Source: an uncultured Gemmataceae bacterium (GTDB taxonomy: Bacteria; Planctomycetota; Planctomycetia; Gemmatales; Gemmataceae). Taken from it: a DNA stretch of 64,000 bases. The notes beneath the pieces were generated by a model, which worked only from the letters and a program-made list of their open reading frames with translations, did no database searches and was not told where the DNA came from. Each line of letters starts with the position of its first letter. The stretch's first letter is position 1. The position numbers were made by a program, and so were the translations under genes. This document shows, piece by piece, positions 46,474 through 55,539 of this stretch. The stretch is from the NCBI GenBank assembly GCA_937923405.1, contig CALDUY010000008.1, positions 62,001-126,000 of the forward strand, read 5' to 3'.

Positions 46474-49413
46474 TTACTTTCGAGGTAAGTGTTTTACCAA
46501 CGGCAACAAAGCCTCCGCGAGTTGCTCGCAGGGTACGTCGTACATCAGATCCTGAGCCACCTGAGACTGAGGCCCGGCCAACCCTTTCACGGTGACATGA
46601 GCCGCATCTACGATGCTGCCGTTGATTCGCGTACGGCAGCCTTGGAACCCGATCGTGGCGACCTGATGCAGCCCACAGCCCGCCGAACAGCCCGACCAGT
46701 GCATCGTCAGCGGAGCAATCTTCTGCCCGTGGGTCCGCTTCTCTAACTCACGAGCCACTTGCAAGGCCCAGCCCTTGGTTTCGATCAGGGCCATGTGGCA
46801 GTAGTCGATGCCCGTACAACTGACCAGTCCTCGCAGGATCGGCGAAGGATCGAAGGGCAGTTCCTGGAGAATCGGCTCGTCGGTCAGGGCACCGAGCCGC
46901 GATTCGGGGATGTTGGGAATCACCACGTTCTGTTGCACAGTGAGACGTATCTCTCCGGAGCCATAACGGTCAGCCAAATCGGCTACTTTTCGCATCTGGC
47001 AAGTCGTCATTCGGCCAACGGGTACTAGCAGCCCGATCGAATAAAGTGCTGGCCCAGACTGACCGGTCTGGAAGCGTTGCGGATGGATGCCCAGATGATC
47101 GCTGTGATGCGATTTCCGCAGATCCGTTCCCGCCTTGAGCAGAGTTCGGCCCAGCCGGCGAGTCAACTCGGCGCGCAGCCAAGCCAAGCCGCGCTCCTCG
47201 ATCAAAAAGGCCAACCGCGCTCGAGTGCGCTGGCCACGGTTGCCGTGATCTCGGAAGATCAGCACTAGCTCGTAGCACAGTCGAGCCGCTTCATCAGGTT
47301 CGACGAACACGTCCAACGGTAGGGCCGGCTTGTAACCGCCGCTACCCTGCTTACCTCCGACCAACACGTTGAAGCCGTTGACTTGTCGTCCGTTCAGCTC
47401 GCGATAGGCCGGAATCAAGCCGACATCCTGCGTTTCAACATGGCAACAGTTCTCCAAACAACCCGTGATGGTCACGTTGAACTTACGCGGCAGATTGGTC
47501 ACCGCCCGATTTTCGATCAACATGTCGTTGAACTGCTCGATGACTGGCGTCGCATCAAGAAGTTCATGCTGCGACTCCCCCGCCAGCGGACAGCCACAGA
47601 TCCCCCGGACGTTGTCCAGGCCGGTCTGTTTGCTGTGCAGGCCAACCGCTTCCAGGCGACGCCAGATGTCCGGCAGATCGGCCAGAGTGAACCAGCGAAG
47701 CTGCACTTGCTGACGGGTGGTCAGATCTACGAACCCCTTGCCGTATTCGTCCGAGAGATCAGCCATGACGCGAAACTGTTGGGCGTTGCTCCGTCCGGCA
47801 TTGAAGCGGATACGGAGCATGAAGTTGCCCGGCGTCTGTTTGCGGAAGAACAAGCCGTACCACTTCGCTCGCTGTTTGTCGTCTTCGCTCATCTCCTGCC
47901 AGTTGTTCGAGGCCGCGAAGTGATACAGATCCTCCAGTGCGTCCAGGCCGTCTTTGGTCTGTTTCATCAATTCGATTTTGTTCGGTTCCTTCTTGATCTT
48001 GCCCTTGGCCTGCAACAATTGGGTTAGAAGCGGTTGACAGGTGCCGCAGCCGGTGCCGGCTCCAGTTTTCTGCCCTAACGCGCCCACGGAGGAACACCCG
48101 CCATCGATCGCGCTCAGCAGCTTGCCTTTATTGACACAGTGACAGTTGCAGATTTGCGTGGAGTCTGGCAGGGCCAGTAGATCACCGCCATCGGTCAGTA
48201 GAGCGTCTCGCGCTCCTTGGTTCAGCAGTTCCATGGCGGAACCGGGCAGAGGTTCTCCTGTTTTGTACAACCGGGCGAGTATCCCCAACTCGTCGCCGCG
48301 ACCAACCAGAATTGCTCCGACCAGTTGGTTCTCGCGAACAACCAGCTTTTTGTAAAAGCCTGCTTCGGTATCGAGATGGCTGACGACCTCGGCCTCGGCG
48401 GTAGTGTGGACCTCGCCCATGGAGACGACCTCCACTCCCATCACCTTCAGCGTGGTCGCGCAGCGCGAACCGCGATAACTCGCCTTGGGATTAGCCCCGG
48501 TCAACAGATCGGCTAACACCGCAGCCTGTTCGTAGGCCGGTTCCACAATTCCGGGACAGGTGCCGCGATACTGGGCACATTCGCCGAGAGCAAAGATGTG
48601 CGGATCGCTGGTGCGTAGTTGCTGGTCGACCACGATGCCGCGTTCGACCAGCAACCCCGCAGCCTTCGCTTCGGCCACGTTCGGTCGGATGCCACAACTC
48701 AGCACCACCATGTCGGTTTCGAGAACGCTGCCATCAGAAAAGCGAACGCCGGCGACGTGACCTTCCCCCTCCAAACGCTCAACCACAGCTCCTAGGCGAA
48801 CCTCAACGCCTAACTGCTCCATCTTTCGCTTGAGCAAAGCAGCGCCAAGCGGATCAAGTTGTTGCGGCATCAGGTGCGAGGCGGCCTCGACCACAACAAC
48901 TTCCAGGCCGTGACTGAGCAAGCCACGCGCCGCTTCCAGGCCGAGCAGTCCGCCTCCCAGCACCACGGCACGATCGCTGTTTCGGGCATGGCTGCCGATC
49001 GCCGAACAATCTTCGAGCGTGCGAAAGACAAACACGCCAGGTAACCGGGTGCCCTCGATGGGCGGAATCGCTGGACGAGAACCCGTAGCCAGAATGAGAT
49101 AATCGTAAGGCTCGACGATCTTGCCCGAGGCAGCGTAGACCAAGCGCTGATGCCGATCGATCTGCTCAACTCGAAGACCAGCGTGAAGGTACACTCCCCG
49201 CTGTTCATACCATTCCAATGGGTTCAGCCATAGTTGTTTGGGATCAGCAAAGCCGCCGAGAACGTGCGAAAGAAGGATGCGGTTGTAAGTGCCGTGTGGT
49301 TCCTCGCCGAACATGCGGAGTTGGAAACGATCGGGAGCACGAGCCAGGATTTCCTGAACAACGCGAGCGCCGGCCATGCCCGAGCCGACGACTACGACCG
49401 TTGGTTTGCGCAT
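46474..49413 (-). CDS. NirB-type reductase fused to a full NirA-type nitrite reductase
   Basis: About 979 residues from the ATG at 49411-49413 (a GTG three codons earlier, with GGAG nine bases upstream, is an alternative). Residues 1-400 are a FAD/NAD(P)H disulfide-type reductase (VVVVGSGMAGARVVQEIL, AVVLGGGLLGLEAARGL). A BFD-like [2Fe-2S] stretch follows (ICNCHCVNKGKL, GTGCGTCQPLL). The last 480 or so residues match full-length ferredoxin nitrite reductase (SEDDKQRAKWYGLFFRKQTP) with the siroheme/[4Fe-4S] cysteines CTGIDYC and GCSAGCG. This gives one chain from pyridine nucleotide to nitrite, which is reduced to ammonia. First gene of the nitrate operon. Confidence 0.9.
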   Translation of the reverse strand: MRKPTVVVVGSGMAGARVVQEILARAPDRFQLRMFGEEPHGTYNRILLSHVLGGFADPKQLWLNPLEWYEQRGVYLHAGLRVEQIDRHQRLVYAASGKIVEPYDYLILATGSRPAIPPIEGTRLPGVFVFRTLEDCSAIGSHARNSDRAVVLGGGLLGLEAARGLLSHGLEVVVVEAASHLMPQQLDPLGAALLKRKMEQLGVEVRLGAVVERLEGEGHVAGVRFSDGSVLETDMVVLSCGIRPNVAEAKAAGLLVERGIVVDQQLRTSDPHIFALGECAQYRGTCPGIVEPAYEQAAVLADLLTGANPKASYRGSRCATTLKVMGVEVVSMGEVHTTAEAEVVSHLDTEAGFYKKLVVRENQLVGAILVGRGDELGILARLYKTGEPLPGSAMELLNQGARDALLTDGGDLLALPDSTQICNCHCVNKGKLLSAIDGGCSSVGALGQKTGAGTGCGTCQPLLTQLLQAKGKIKKEPNKIELMKQTKDGLDALEDLYHFAASNNWQEMSEDDKQRAKWYGLFFRKQTPGNFMLRIRFNAGRSNAQQFRVMADLSDEYGKGFVDLTTRQQVQLRWFTLADLPDIWRRLEAVGLHSKQTGLDNVRGICGCPLAGESQHELLDATPVIEQFNDMLIENRAVTNLPRKFNVTITGCLENCCHVETQDVGLIPAYRELNGRQVNGFNVLVGGKQGSGGYKPALPLDVFVEPDEAARLCYELVLIFRDHGNRGQRTRARLAFLIEERGLAWLRAELTRRLGRTLLKAGTDLRKSHHSDHLGIHPQRFQTGQSGPALYSIGLLVPVGRMTTCQMRKVADLADRYGSGEIRLTVQQNVVIPNIPESRLGALTDEPILQELPFDPSPILRGLVSCTGIDYCHMALIETKGWALQVARELEKRTHGQKIAPLTMHWSGCSAGCGLHQVATIGFQGCRTRINGSIVDAAHVTVKGLAGPQSQVAQDLMYDVPCEQLAEALLPLVKHLPRK

Positions 49414-49703
49414 CTGGATCACGAGCGCATACTCCGGGCTATCAACGCACCCTAACGGAGCGAGGATTGCTAGAAGACCCATCACCAATGCGGGCCACTC
49501 TTCGGATGCAGGAGAGTATCTCTTGACAGGCAATTCGAGTGCCGCATCCAATATTCAACGAGTGATCCGGCCTAACCTTAAATTTTATAGTGATTTACAA
49601 TTAATACTATCGAGATGCTGAAGATTATAAGAGACCATCTTGTTTGCACACTAGACAAGCATTGGTTGCTAAAAAACCAAGCAATGGTGAGCTAGTCCAG
49701 CCG

Positions 49704-50531
49704 TTACTCATCCGACTTGGTCGTTGCCAGTTCGCGCACTTCTGCATCGGGCAGAAACCGCGCTTTCAGCTTGATCCGACTGTTGCCTCGCTTGCGTTCG
49801 AGCAAGGTGATGTCCTTGGCGGGCTGTAGATCTTTGCCACCGCCGACGTAGAACTCCTCACGAAACAAGTCACGCGGCAGAACCGGCTCACGGATGGGCA
49901 AAAGATGAACCGCCCAGAAGTTGTAGCCATGTCCCGGGGTGCCAGACGTGGGTCGCCCCGAGAGAAACAGTCGATAAGGGCGCTTGTGAAGCAGCTCCAG
50001 ACACAGCGGGAAAATCATCTGTAAGGGGCCACCTGTTGCTGTGGCGAAGCTGCCTGCCAACTGGGGACTGTAAATCTGAATGGCTTCATCGATAGGCATC
50101 TGAGACGGGGTGGCTGTCAGAATGATGTAGCCTTCTCGTCGCAAGGAAACGTCGCTGTTCTCCTTCAAGGCGTCGTTGGCTTGTAGCAGGGGCGGCCAAT
50201 CCGCAGGGAGTGGTTCGCCCTCGGCAATTTCGTCCTGATACTCGGCCTGGAGCTTCACCTGAAGATAGCCACCCGAGTATTTGAAGACCCAGGCTTCTAA
50301 GATCTTCGGGCCGAAGAACCCTCCCATACCGGCGGCTTCGATCACTTCACGAGCATCATCAACTTTTTCAATCCGATAACGCCCTGATATGGTCTCCGCT
50401 ACCTCCGTAGGGTTGTCGTTCGTCACACCAGAGGGTTGATACCGCAAAACACCGGCCACGGTCAGTCCAGCAAACGTAGCCACCGCGAGCAACAGGACAG
50501 CCGTGATCGCCCAGTGAATTTTGGCCAGCAT
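49704..50531 (-). CDS. Membrane-anchored protein of unknown function
   Basis: A 275-residue protein with one N-terminal hydrophobic segment (about residues 6-28) and a large soluble, probably periplasmic domain without cysteine pairs or repeats that I recognise. Notable segments are GGFFGPKILEAWVFKYSGGY, and the C-terminal KRGNSRIKLKARFLPDAEVR. It is 79 bases downstream of the receiver-type gene on the same strand. Confidence 0.65.
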   Translation of the reverse strand: MLAKIHWAITAVLLLAVATFAGLTVAGVLRYQPSGVTNDNPTEVAETISGRYRIEKVDDAREVIEAAGMGGFFGPKILEAWVFKYSGGYLQVKLQAEYQDEIAEGEPLPADWPPLLQANDALKENSDVSLRREGYIILTATPSQMPIDEAIQIYSPQLAGSFATATGGPLQMIFPLCLELLHKRPYRLFLSGRPTSGTPGHGYNFWAVHLLPIREPVLPRDLFREEFYVGGGKDLQPAKDITLLERKRGNSRIKLKARFLPDAEVRELATTKSDE

Positions 50532-50610
50532 ACGGTACTCTCTCAGACCGAATCGACGTGCTTCTCGGTCGGCTCAGCATAGCAGGCTCAGCGATTCTCG
50601 ACGAGAGCAT

Positions 50611-51528
50611 TCAGCCGGCGTCCCGTGCCAGACTGAGTTTTTCCTCAGCATGACGGAGCAGGGCCTGCACCGTGGCGGCATCACGGGGCGCACTAGCGTG
50701 GCCGAATCGCGCTTGCAAGGCAGGCAGTTCGGGTTGTTCGTGCTTGGTTAGCAATTGGCCAAATCGGCGACACGCCCCTTGAGCTTCCTCACTTCCCGCT
50801 CGAGGTAACACGAGGATGAACCCATCCAGGCCGTAACGCCCAGCGACATCACAGCGGCGTTTGTGTTCGGCTAGTCGCTGCGCCACCCAGGCTGCTAGAT
50901 GATGGGCCTTCGCAGGAGGCAGACGCTCCCCGTCGGCGGGCGCGACTTCGCCGAGGACCAGCGACAACGTCCCGCCATGCCGTTTCAGTCGTGCCACTTC
51001 CTCATCGAGTCGTTCCAACATATGACTTTGACTGTACCAACGTGCCGGACCGGTTCCCGGAGCTGCTTCCCAAAGTAGGCCCAGCAAGCGATCGATACGA
51101 CCGTAAGCCTCGCGCAGCCGGGTGGCGTCAAGTATAGCTCGTCGCCGCTCTTCGCCGCGCGTTATCGCCTGACCAAGAGTGGCTGCTAAGAGTTGGGGAT
51201 GCTCTCGTGCAGCAGAAACGGGGAGCCACACGGCTCCCTGCTGCACCCCGAGCAGAATCGACGGTGCGACGGATTCCGACACCAACACTAACGGACGCTT
51301 CAACGTGGCGACCAACCAGGCAATGGACTCGCCGGAACCGTTCGAAGCCAGCACGCCATCGACCAGCAACACATCGCAAGGCTGATTGACCTGCACGAAA
51401 CAGGCCTGCTCGAGACAGGACGCCTCGGCTACATCCCAGCTGGATGCAGGTAACAGGGTACGCAATTCGTTTCGTACTAGATCACGACCAACAATTAGCA
51501 CGCGCCCGGTCAGAGTCGAGATGCTCAT
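50611..51528 (-). CDS. Receiver-like protein with a degenerate GGDEF domain
   Basis: From the ATG at 51526-51528 the protein is 305 residues. The N-terminal 120 residues look like a receiver domain (GRVLIVGRDLVRNELRTLLP, phosphoacceptor region PCDVLLVDGV). The C-terminal half resembles a diguanylate cyclase, but the catalytic motif reads RYGLDGF in place of RYGGDEF, so it should not make cyclic di-GMP; it may bind it or only dimerise. It follows the three methyltransferase genes on the same strand, after a 125-base gap. Confidence 0.75.
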   Translation of the reverse strand: MSISTLTGRVLIVGRDLVRNELRTLLPASSWDVAEASCLEQACFVQVNQPCDVLLVDGVLASNGSGESIAWLVATLKRPLVLVSESVAPSILLGVQQGAVWLPVSAAREHPQLLAATLGQAITRGEERRRAILDATRLREAYGRIDRLLGLLWEAAPGTGPARWYSQSHMLERLDEEVARLKRHGGTLSLVLGEVAPADGERLPPAKAHHLAAWVAQRLAEHKRRCDVAGRYGLDGFILVLPRAGSEEAQGACRRFGQLLTKHEQPELPALQARFGHASAPRDAATVQALLRHAEEKLSLARDAG

Positions 51529-51653
51529 GGTCACGCCCTTAGTTCGCCCTTGCAATAGGACGAGTGTAGCCGCGACGTGATCCGAGCCGAAGAGTAGTTT
51601 ACTCTCTTGCTCAATCTGTCTAGCTTAGCTAGATCTTGTAACCGCTACGATCG

Positions 51654-52853
51654 TCAGTCAACGTCCACAGTGACGAAAACAGGTGTGCTACCGCAGTTCT
51701 CGAACCAGCAGACGGTTTCGCTGACTAGGTCCACGACCAGCGTATGCCGACCTCGGGGTAGGCCTGGTATCGTCCCAGTGACAGTGACCGAGTCGCCGGG
51801 ATGATGGCCAAATTTTTTGGGCAATGGCAGTCGCAACCGGCCATGATCCTTTCGCTCTTGAGACTTGCTGTTGGCCGCCAATCGCACTCCGACGTTGACC
51901 GCCCCTTGAGGTGCCGTCGAAGGAAGCCAGATCGCTTCGCCGATGTTGCGCACCTGCACGGTCAACTCGATGGGAGTCATCGCCGTAATGGAAGTGCTGG
52001 ATAGATCGACCTGCAATTCCGCGCGCAGGCCCTTGCCCTCACGACTGGTAGCCACTCCGAGTATGCCGCGATACAGGAAGAAGATGCGTCGCTCTCGTAG
52101 AATACCATTCATCAGGTTGGTGCAGTGCGCGGGCAACGGTGCCCCCTGAAGATAGGCGTTGAACTGGTTCAGCGACATTAAGGGGATCGTCGGCGCGAAG
52201 TAGGCGACTTGAATGTCGGTGAACCCAGCCTTCCTTGCCAACGGCCAAATTTCGTCCAGAACGATGTCATTCTCGATGACTGTGTAATGCTTCATCTCGT
52301 ACTGAGACTGTTCGGAGCGAGAATGGTTCGGTCCCGGTTCTGAGAAGCCCGCGATGCCGCCTGGTTTCAGCACCCGGGCCATCTCCCGCAACGTCTCTTC
52401 CTGGTTTGGCACATGATGAAAGGCACTGAGACAACAGACGCGATCGACCGACTCATCCGGAAGCTCCAGTCGATGCCCATCCGAGACCAGAAAACGCGGC
52501 TGATGGTGTGGCCCCTGGATCGGGAACAACTCGAATCCTTTTTTTCCGATATTCAGCGCTCGTTCTGAGACATCGCAGGCGATCACCTTGTAGCCCAGCT
52601 GGGTGAGATAGCGGGTAGACCAGCATGGCCCAGCGCCAAAATCGAGAATCGTCATGCCGCGAGCAAGTTGTAACCCTTGTAACACATGGGCGAAACTGAT
52701 CAGCAGATGCGGTGTCTCTCGGGGATTGATGAACGGCTTGGCCAGCAACCGACCGATCGCCGTGGGAGTATCGAACTGCTTGAAGTAGTCGTCCGCGGTC
52801 TTGTTCAATTGCTCCACGGTGTAGGTTTTCAGCAGTTCCTTCACGTCGATCAT
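51654..52853 (-). CDS. SAM-dependent methyltransferase with C-terminal beta-sandwich (copy 3 of 3)
   Basis: A 399-residue protein. The class I methyltransferase fold occupies about residues 60-250, with the SAM loop ILDFGAGPCWSTRYL, the acidic strand VIACDVSERAL, and ARVLKPGGIAGFSEPGPNHS. After about residue 270 comes an Ig-like domain (LTVQVRNIGEAIWLPS, GDSVTVTGTIPGLPRGRHTL, VDLVSETVCWFENCG) of the type seen at the ends of polysaccharide-modifying enzymes. Compared with its two paralogues, the SAM loop has Cys in place of Gly (GAGPC). GGGGAG precedes the ATG. Substrate unknown; a cell-surface glycan is a reasonable guess. Confidence 0.87.
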   Translation of the reverse strand: MIDVKELLKTYTVEQLNKTADDYFKQFDTPTAIGRLLAKPFINPRETPHLLISFAHVLQGLQLARGMTILDFGAGPCWSTRYLTQLGYKVIACDVSERALNIGKKGFELFPIQGPHHQPRFLVSDGHRLELPDESVDRVCCLSAFHHVPNQEETLREMARVLKPGGIAGFSEPGPNHSRSEQSQYEMKHYTVIENDIVLDEIWPLARKAGFTDIQVAYFAPTIPLMSLNQFNAYLQGAPLPAHCTNLMNGILRERRIFFLYRGILGVATSREGKGLRAELQVDLSSTSITAMTPIELTVQVRNIGEAIWLPSTAPQGAVNVGVRLAANSKSQERKDHGRLRLPLPKKFGHHPGDSVTVTGTIPGLPRGRHTLVVDLVSETVCWFENCGSTPVFVTVDVD

Positions 52854-52895
52854 GTTCGGTCTCCCCTTCCTTGATCAACCTGGTCCCTTGGTTAG

Positions 52896-54122
52896 TCAGT
52901 GAACCTCGACGGTCACACTCGTAGCTTTGCTTCCACGATCCTCGAACCAACAAACCGCCTCACTGACCATGTCGAACAGGAGCCGATGTCTTCCACGAGG
53001 CAGTCCTGGTAGCGTGGCAGAAACCGTGATCTCATCGCCTGGCAGATAGGCGCATTTCATGGTGGGTGGCAGCGGAATCCGCGTGAAGTCACGTTTCGCT
53101 CGTGAGAGCAATCGTTTGGGGAAACGCACGCCGATCTTGTAGGCTCCGATCGGAGAGATATTCTGTTGCAGCCATGCCGCTTCCCCAGTGTTGCGAACGT
53201 GAACCGTCACGTCGAACGGCTCGTGAGCGCGGATCGGTGTCGTGGGCAACTCAACGCGCAGTTCGGCTCGAAGCCCTGAGCCTTGGCGGTAGGACGGCGC
53301 ACCACGATGAAATCGATACAGGAAAAACAACCGGCGTTCACGCAGAATCGCTTGCAACGGTAGGGAGCAGTGTGCTGGTAATGGAGCGTTCTCATAGACG
53401 TGATCGTTGTACTCCTGCATCGTCATTAGCGTGAGAATCGGCGTGAAGTATCCGACCCGAATGTCCGAGAACCCAGCCTTCTGCGCCAAGGGCCAAATCT
53501 CTTCCAAGATGATGTCATTCTCGATCACCGTGTGCTGACGCATCTCCAGTTGCGACTGTTCGGAGCGGGAATGGTTTGGCCCCGGCTCAGAAAAGCCAGC
53601 GATTCCTCCTGGCTTCAGCACCCGAGCCAGTTCGTTCAATACCTCGCCCTGATTGGGAACGTGGTGAAAGGCGTCCTGACAGTAAATGCGATCAACCGAC
53701 TCATCCGGAAGATCGAGTTTGTGACTGTCGAAATGGAGGAATTGGGGTTTATGATGCGGGCCTTGAATGGGAAATATCTCGAAGCCTTTTTTCGCAATGT
53801 TCAGCGCACGCATCGAGACATCGCAGGCAATTGCCTTGAGTCCCATTTGGGTGAAATAGCGGGTCGCCCAACCTGGACCAGCTCCGAAATCCAGGATCGT
53901 CTGATGAGCCGACAGGTGCAGCCCCTGTAGGACATTCGCAAAGGAGATTAACAAGCCAGGAGCATCGCGAAGACTGATAAACGGCTTAGCCAGCAAGCGT
54001 CCGACCGTGACTGGGTTGTCGAATTTGGCAAAGTATTCGTCCGCCGTGTGATTCAGTTGCTCGACCGACAACGTCTTGAGAAGATGACGCACATCGATGA
54101 CCGACTGCACGGTTCCGCTCAT
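52896..54122 (-). CDS. SAM-dependent methyltransferase with C-terminal beta-sandwich (copy 2 of 3)
   Basis: About 408 residues from the ATG at 54120-54122 (GGAAGG nine bases upstream). It is colinear with its neighbours: ILDFGAGPGWATRYF, AIACDVSMRALNIAKKGF, LARVLKPGGIAGFSEPGPNH, and a C-terminal domain with VTVHVRNTGEAAWLQQN, SATLPGLPRGRHRLLFDM and EAVCWFEDRG. It keeps the classical GxGxG-like loop. The three genes are in tandem with gaps of 31 and 42 bases, so they arose by duplication and are likely expressed together. Confidence 0.87.
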   Translation of the reverse strand: MSGTVQSVIDVRHLLKTLSVEQLNHTADEYFAKFDNPVTVGRLLAKPFISLRDAPGLLISFANVLQGLHLSAHQTILDFGAGPGWATRYFTQMGLKAIACDVSMRALNIAKKGFEIFPIQGPHHKPQFLHFDSHKLDLPDESVDRIYCQDAFHHVPNQGEVLNELARVLKPGGIAGFSEPGPNHSRSEQSQLEMRQHTVIENDIILEEIWPLAQKAGFSDIRVGYFTPILTLMTMQEYNDHVYENAPLPAHCSLPLQAILRERRLFFLYRFHRGAPSYRQGSGLRAELRVELPTTPIRAHEPFDVTVHVRNTGEAAWLQQNISPIGAYKIGVRFPKRLLSRAKRDFTRIPLPPTMKCAYLPGDEITVSATLPGLPRGRHRLLFDMVSEAVCWFEDRGSKATSVTVEVH

Positions 54123-54153
54123 GGGGGTTTTCCTTCCTGATTTCAAACAGGGT

Positions 54154-55377
54154 TCATCCTACCCGCACGGAAAGGCGAGCGACCGGGCTGCCGAGGTCGC
54201 TAAACCAGCAGACCATTTCACTGACTAGATCGAAGACGAGTGTATGCTGTCCCTTGGGTAAGCCCGGCACTTGCACAGTAAAGGCAACTTCCTCGCCCGG
54301 ACCGCAACCACCGCTAGCCGTCGTGGGAAGGGCAAAGCGGCCATGTTCGACGAGTTGCTTCTTCCAGAAGCCGGTTTGGCGTTTGACGCTCAGATGTACC
54401 GCTCCCTGATTCGGACCTGATCGCAGCCAGAGCGCCTTGCCAGTGTTGCGAATCCGCACGTTCAACGGAAACTTCGTCTGCGGGGAGATTGGCGAAGTCG
54501 GTGCCTCGACGTGAATGTCAGCGTGGAGACCGACCGCCTCGCGGCTAGTATGCGGACAATCCAGATAGCGATAGAGGAAAAATAGTCGCAGACCAATCAT
54601 CTGCTGCCGAGCCGACTGCTGGGTGAGGTTGGGCAGCGGTGCGCCTTCGTTGACGTGTGCCTCGTAGACTTTGGGGGGCAGCAGATGCGGCGAAGGAGTG
54701 AAAAATCCGACCTGTAAATCCGCGAAGCCCACTTGCCGTGCCAGTTCCCAGATCTCTTCGAGAATAATGTCGTTTTCAATGACCGTGAAATTCCGCATCT
54801 CCTCCTGCGATCCAGGTGAGCGAGAGTGCGTGGGGCCGGGTTCCGAGAAGCCCGCGATACCGCCCGGCTTGAGAATCCGTGCCATTTCACGCAGAACCTC
54901 TTGTTGATTGGGCACATGGTGAAAGGCATCCAGACAAAAGATCCGATCCACCGAAGCATCGGGTAGATCAAATTTTCGCCCATCGAAGAGCAAAAATGTC
55001 TGCGGGTGATGCGGTCCCTGGATCGGAAACAATTCTAGCCCTTGCCGCCCTAGATTCAGAGCTGCTTCGGAAACGTCGCAAGCGATCACCTTGTAGCCTA
55101 GTTGCGTCAGACAACGCGACGCCCAACCTGGTCCGCAGCCAAAATCCAGAATCGTCATATCCGGAGCCAGCTGTAGCCCTTGCATCAAATGGGCAAAGCT
55201 GAGAATTAAGCGTGGCGTATGCTCGGCGATGATGAAGGGCTTCGACAGCACTTTGCCTATCACGTCTGGGGTCTTGTGCCGTTGGAAATAAGCGTCTGCC
55301 GTCCGATTCAACTCCTCAACGGAGTATTTCTTGATGAGTTCACGCACATCGATGAAGTTCTGGCCGGCAATCGTCAT
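54154..55377 (-). CDS. SAM-dependent methyltransferase with C-terminal beta-sandwich (copy 1 of 3)
   Basis: First gene of the tandem set, about 407 residues from the ATG at 55375-55377, which has GGAGGGG six bases upstream (an earlier ATG in frame lacks this). Motifs: ILDFGCGPGWASRCLTQLG, VIACDVSEAALNLGRQGLE, ARILKPGGIAGFSEPGPTHS, and C-terminal VRIRNTGKALWLRSG, VPGLPKGQHTLVFDLVSEMV CWF. It has Cys in the SAM loop where copy 2 has Ala. Its upstream region is shared with the divergent mnmA gene. Confidence 0.87.
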   Translation of the reverse strand: MTIAGQNFIDVRELIKKYSVEELNRTADAYFQRHKTPDVIGKVLSKPFIIAEHTPRLILSFAHLMQGLQLAPDMTILDFGCGPGWASRCLTQLGYKVIACDVSEAALNLGRQGLELFPIQGPHHPQTFLLFDGRKFDLPDASVDRIFCLDAFHHVPNQQEVLREMARILKPGGIAGFSEPGPTHSRSPGSQEEMRNFTVIENDIILEEIWELARQVGFADLQVGFFTPSPHLLPPKVYEAHVNEGAPLPNLTQQSARQQMIGLRLFFLYRYLDCPHTSREAVGLHADIHVEAPTSPISPQTKFPLNVRIRNTGKALWLRSGPNQGAVHLSVKRQTGFWKKQLVEHGRFALPTTASGGCGPGEEVAFTVQVPGLPKGQHTLVFDLVSEMVCWFSDLGSPVARLSVRVG

Positions 55378-55539
55378 GACTGACCCCTCCATCTCTGGAA
55401 CTACAGGGATCTCGCTTATAACGCCACCCTAATATGGAAACAACCTCGTCTTCCAACTCGTCGACCGATCACCAGAAGGCAATGGGCGAGGTCTGGTGTA
55501 TATGATGAGAGTGGGCAAAGTTGTTTCTGAGGAATCGTC

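Noticed and set aside
42940-49413. Dissimilatory nitrate reduction
   Set aside because: The nitrate reductase lacks NarGHI or NapB/C partners and is joined to a cytoplasmic NirB/NirA fusion and a NarK transporter, which fits assimilation.
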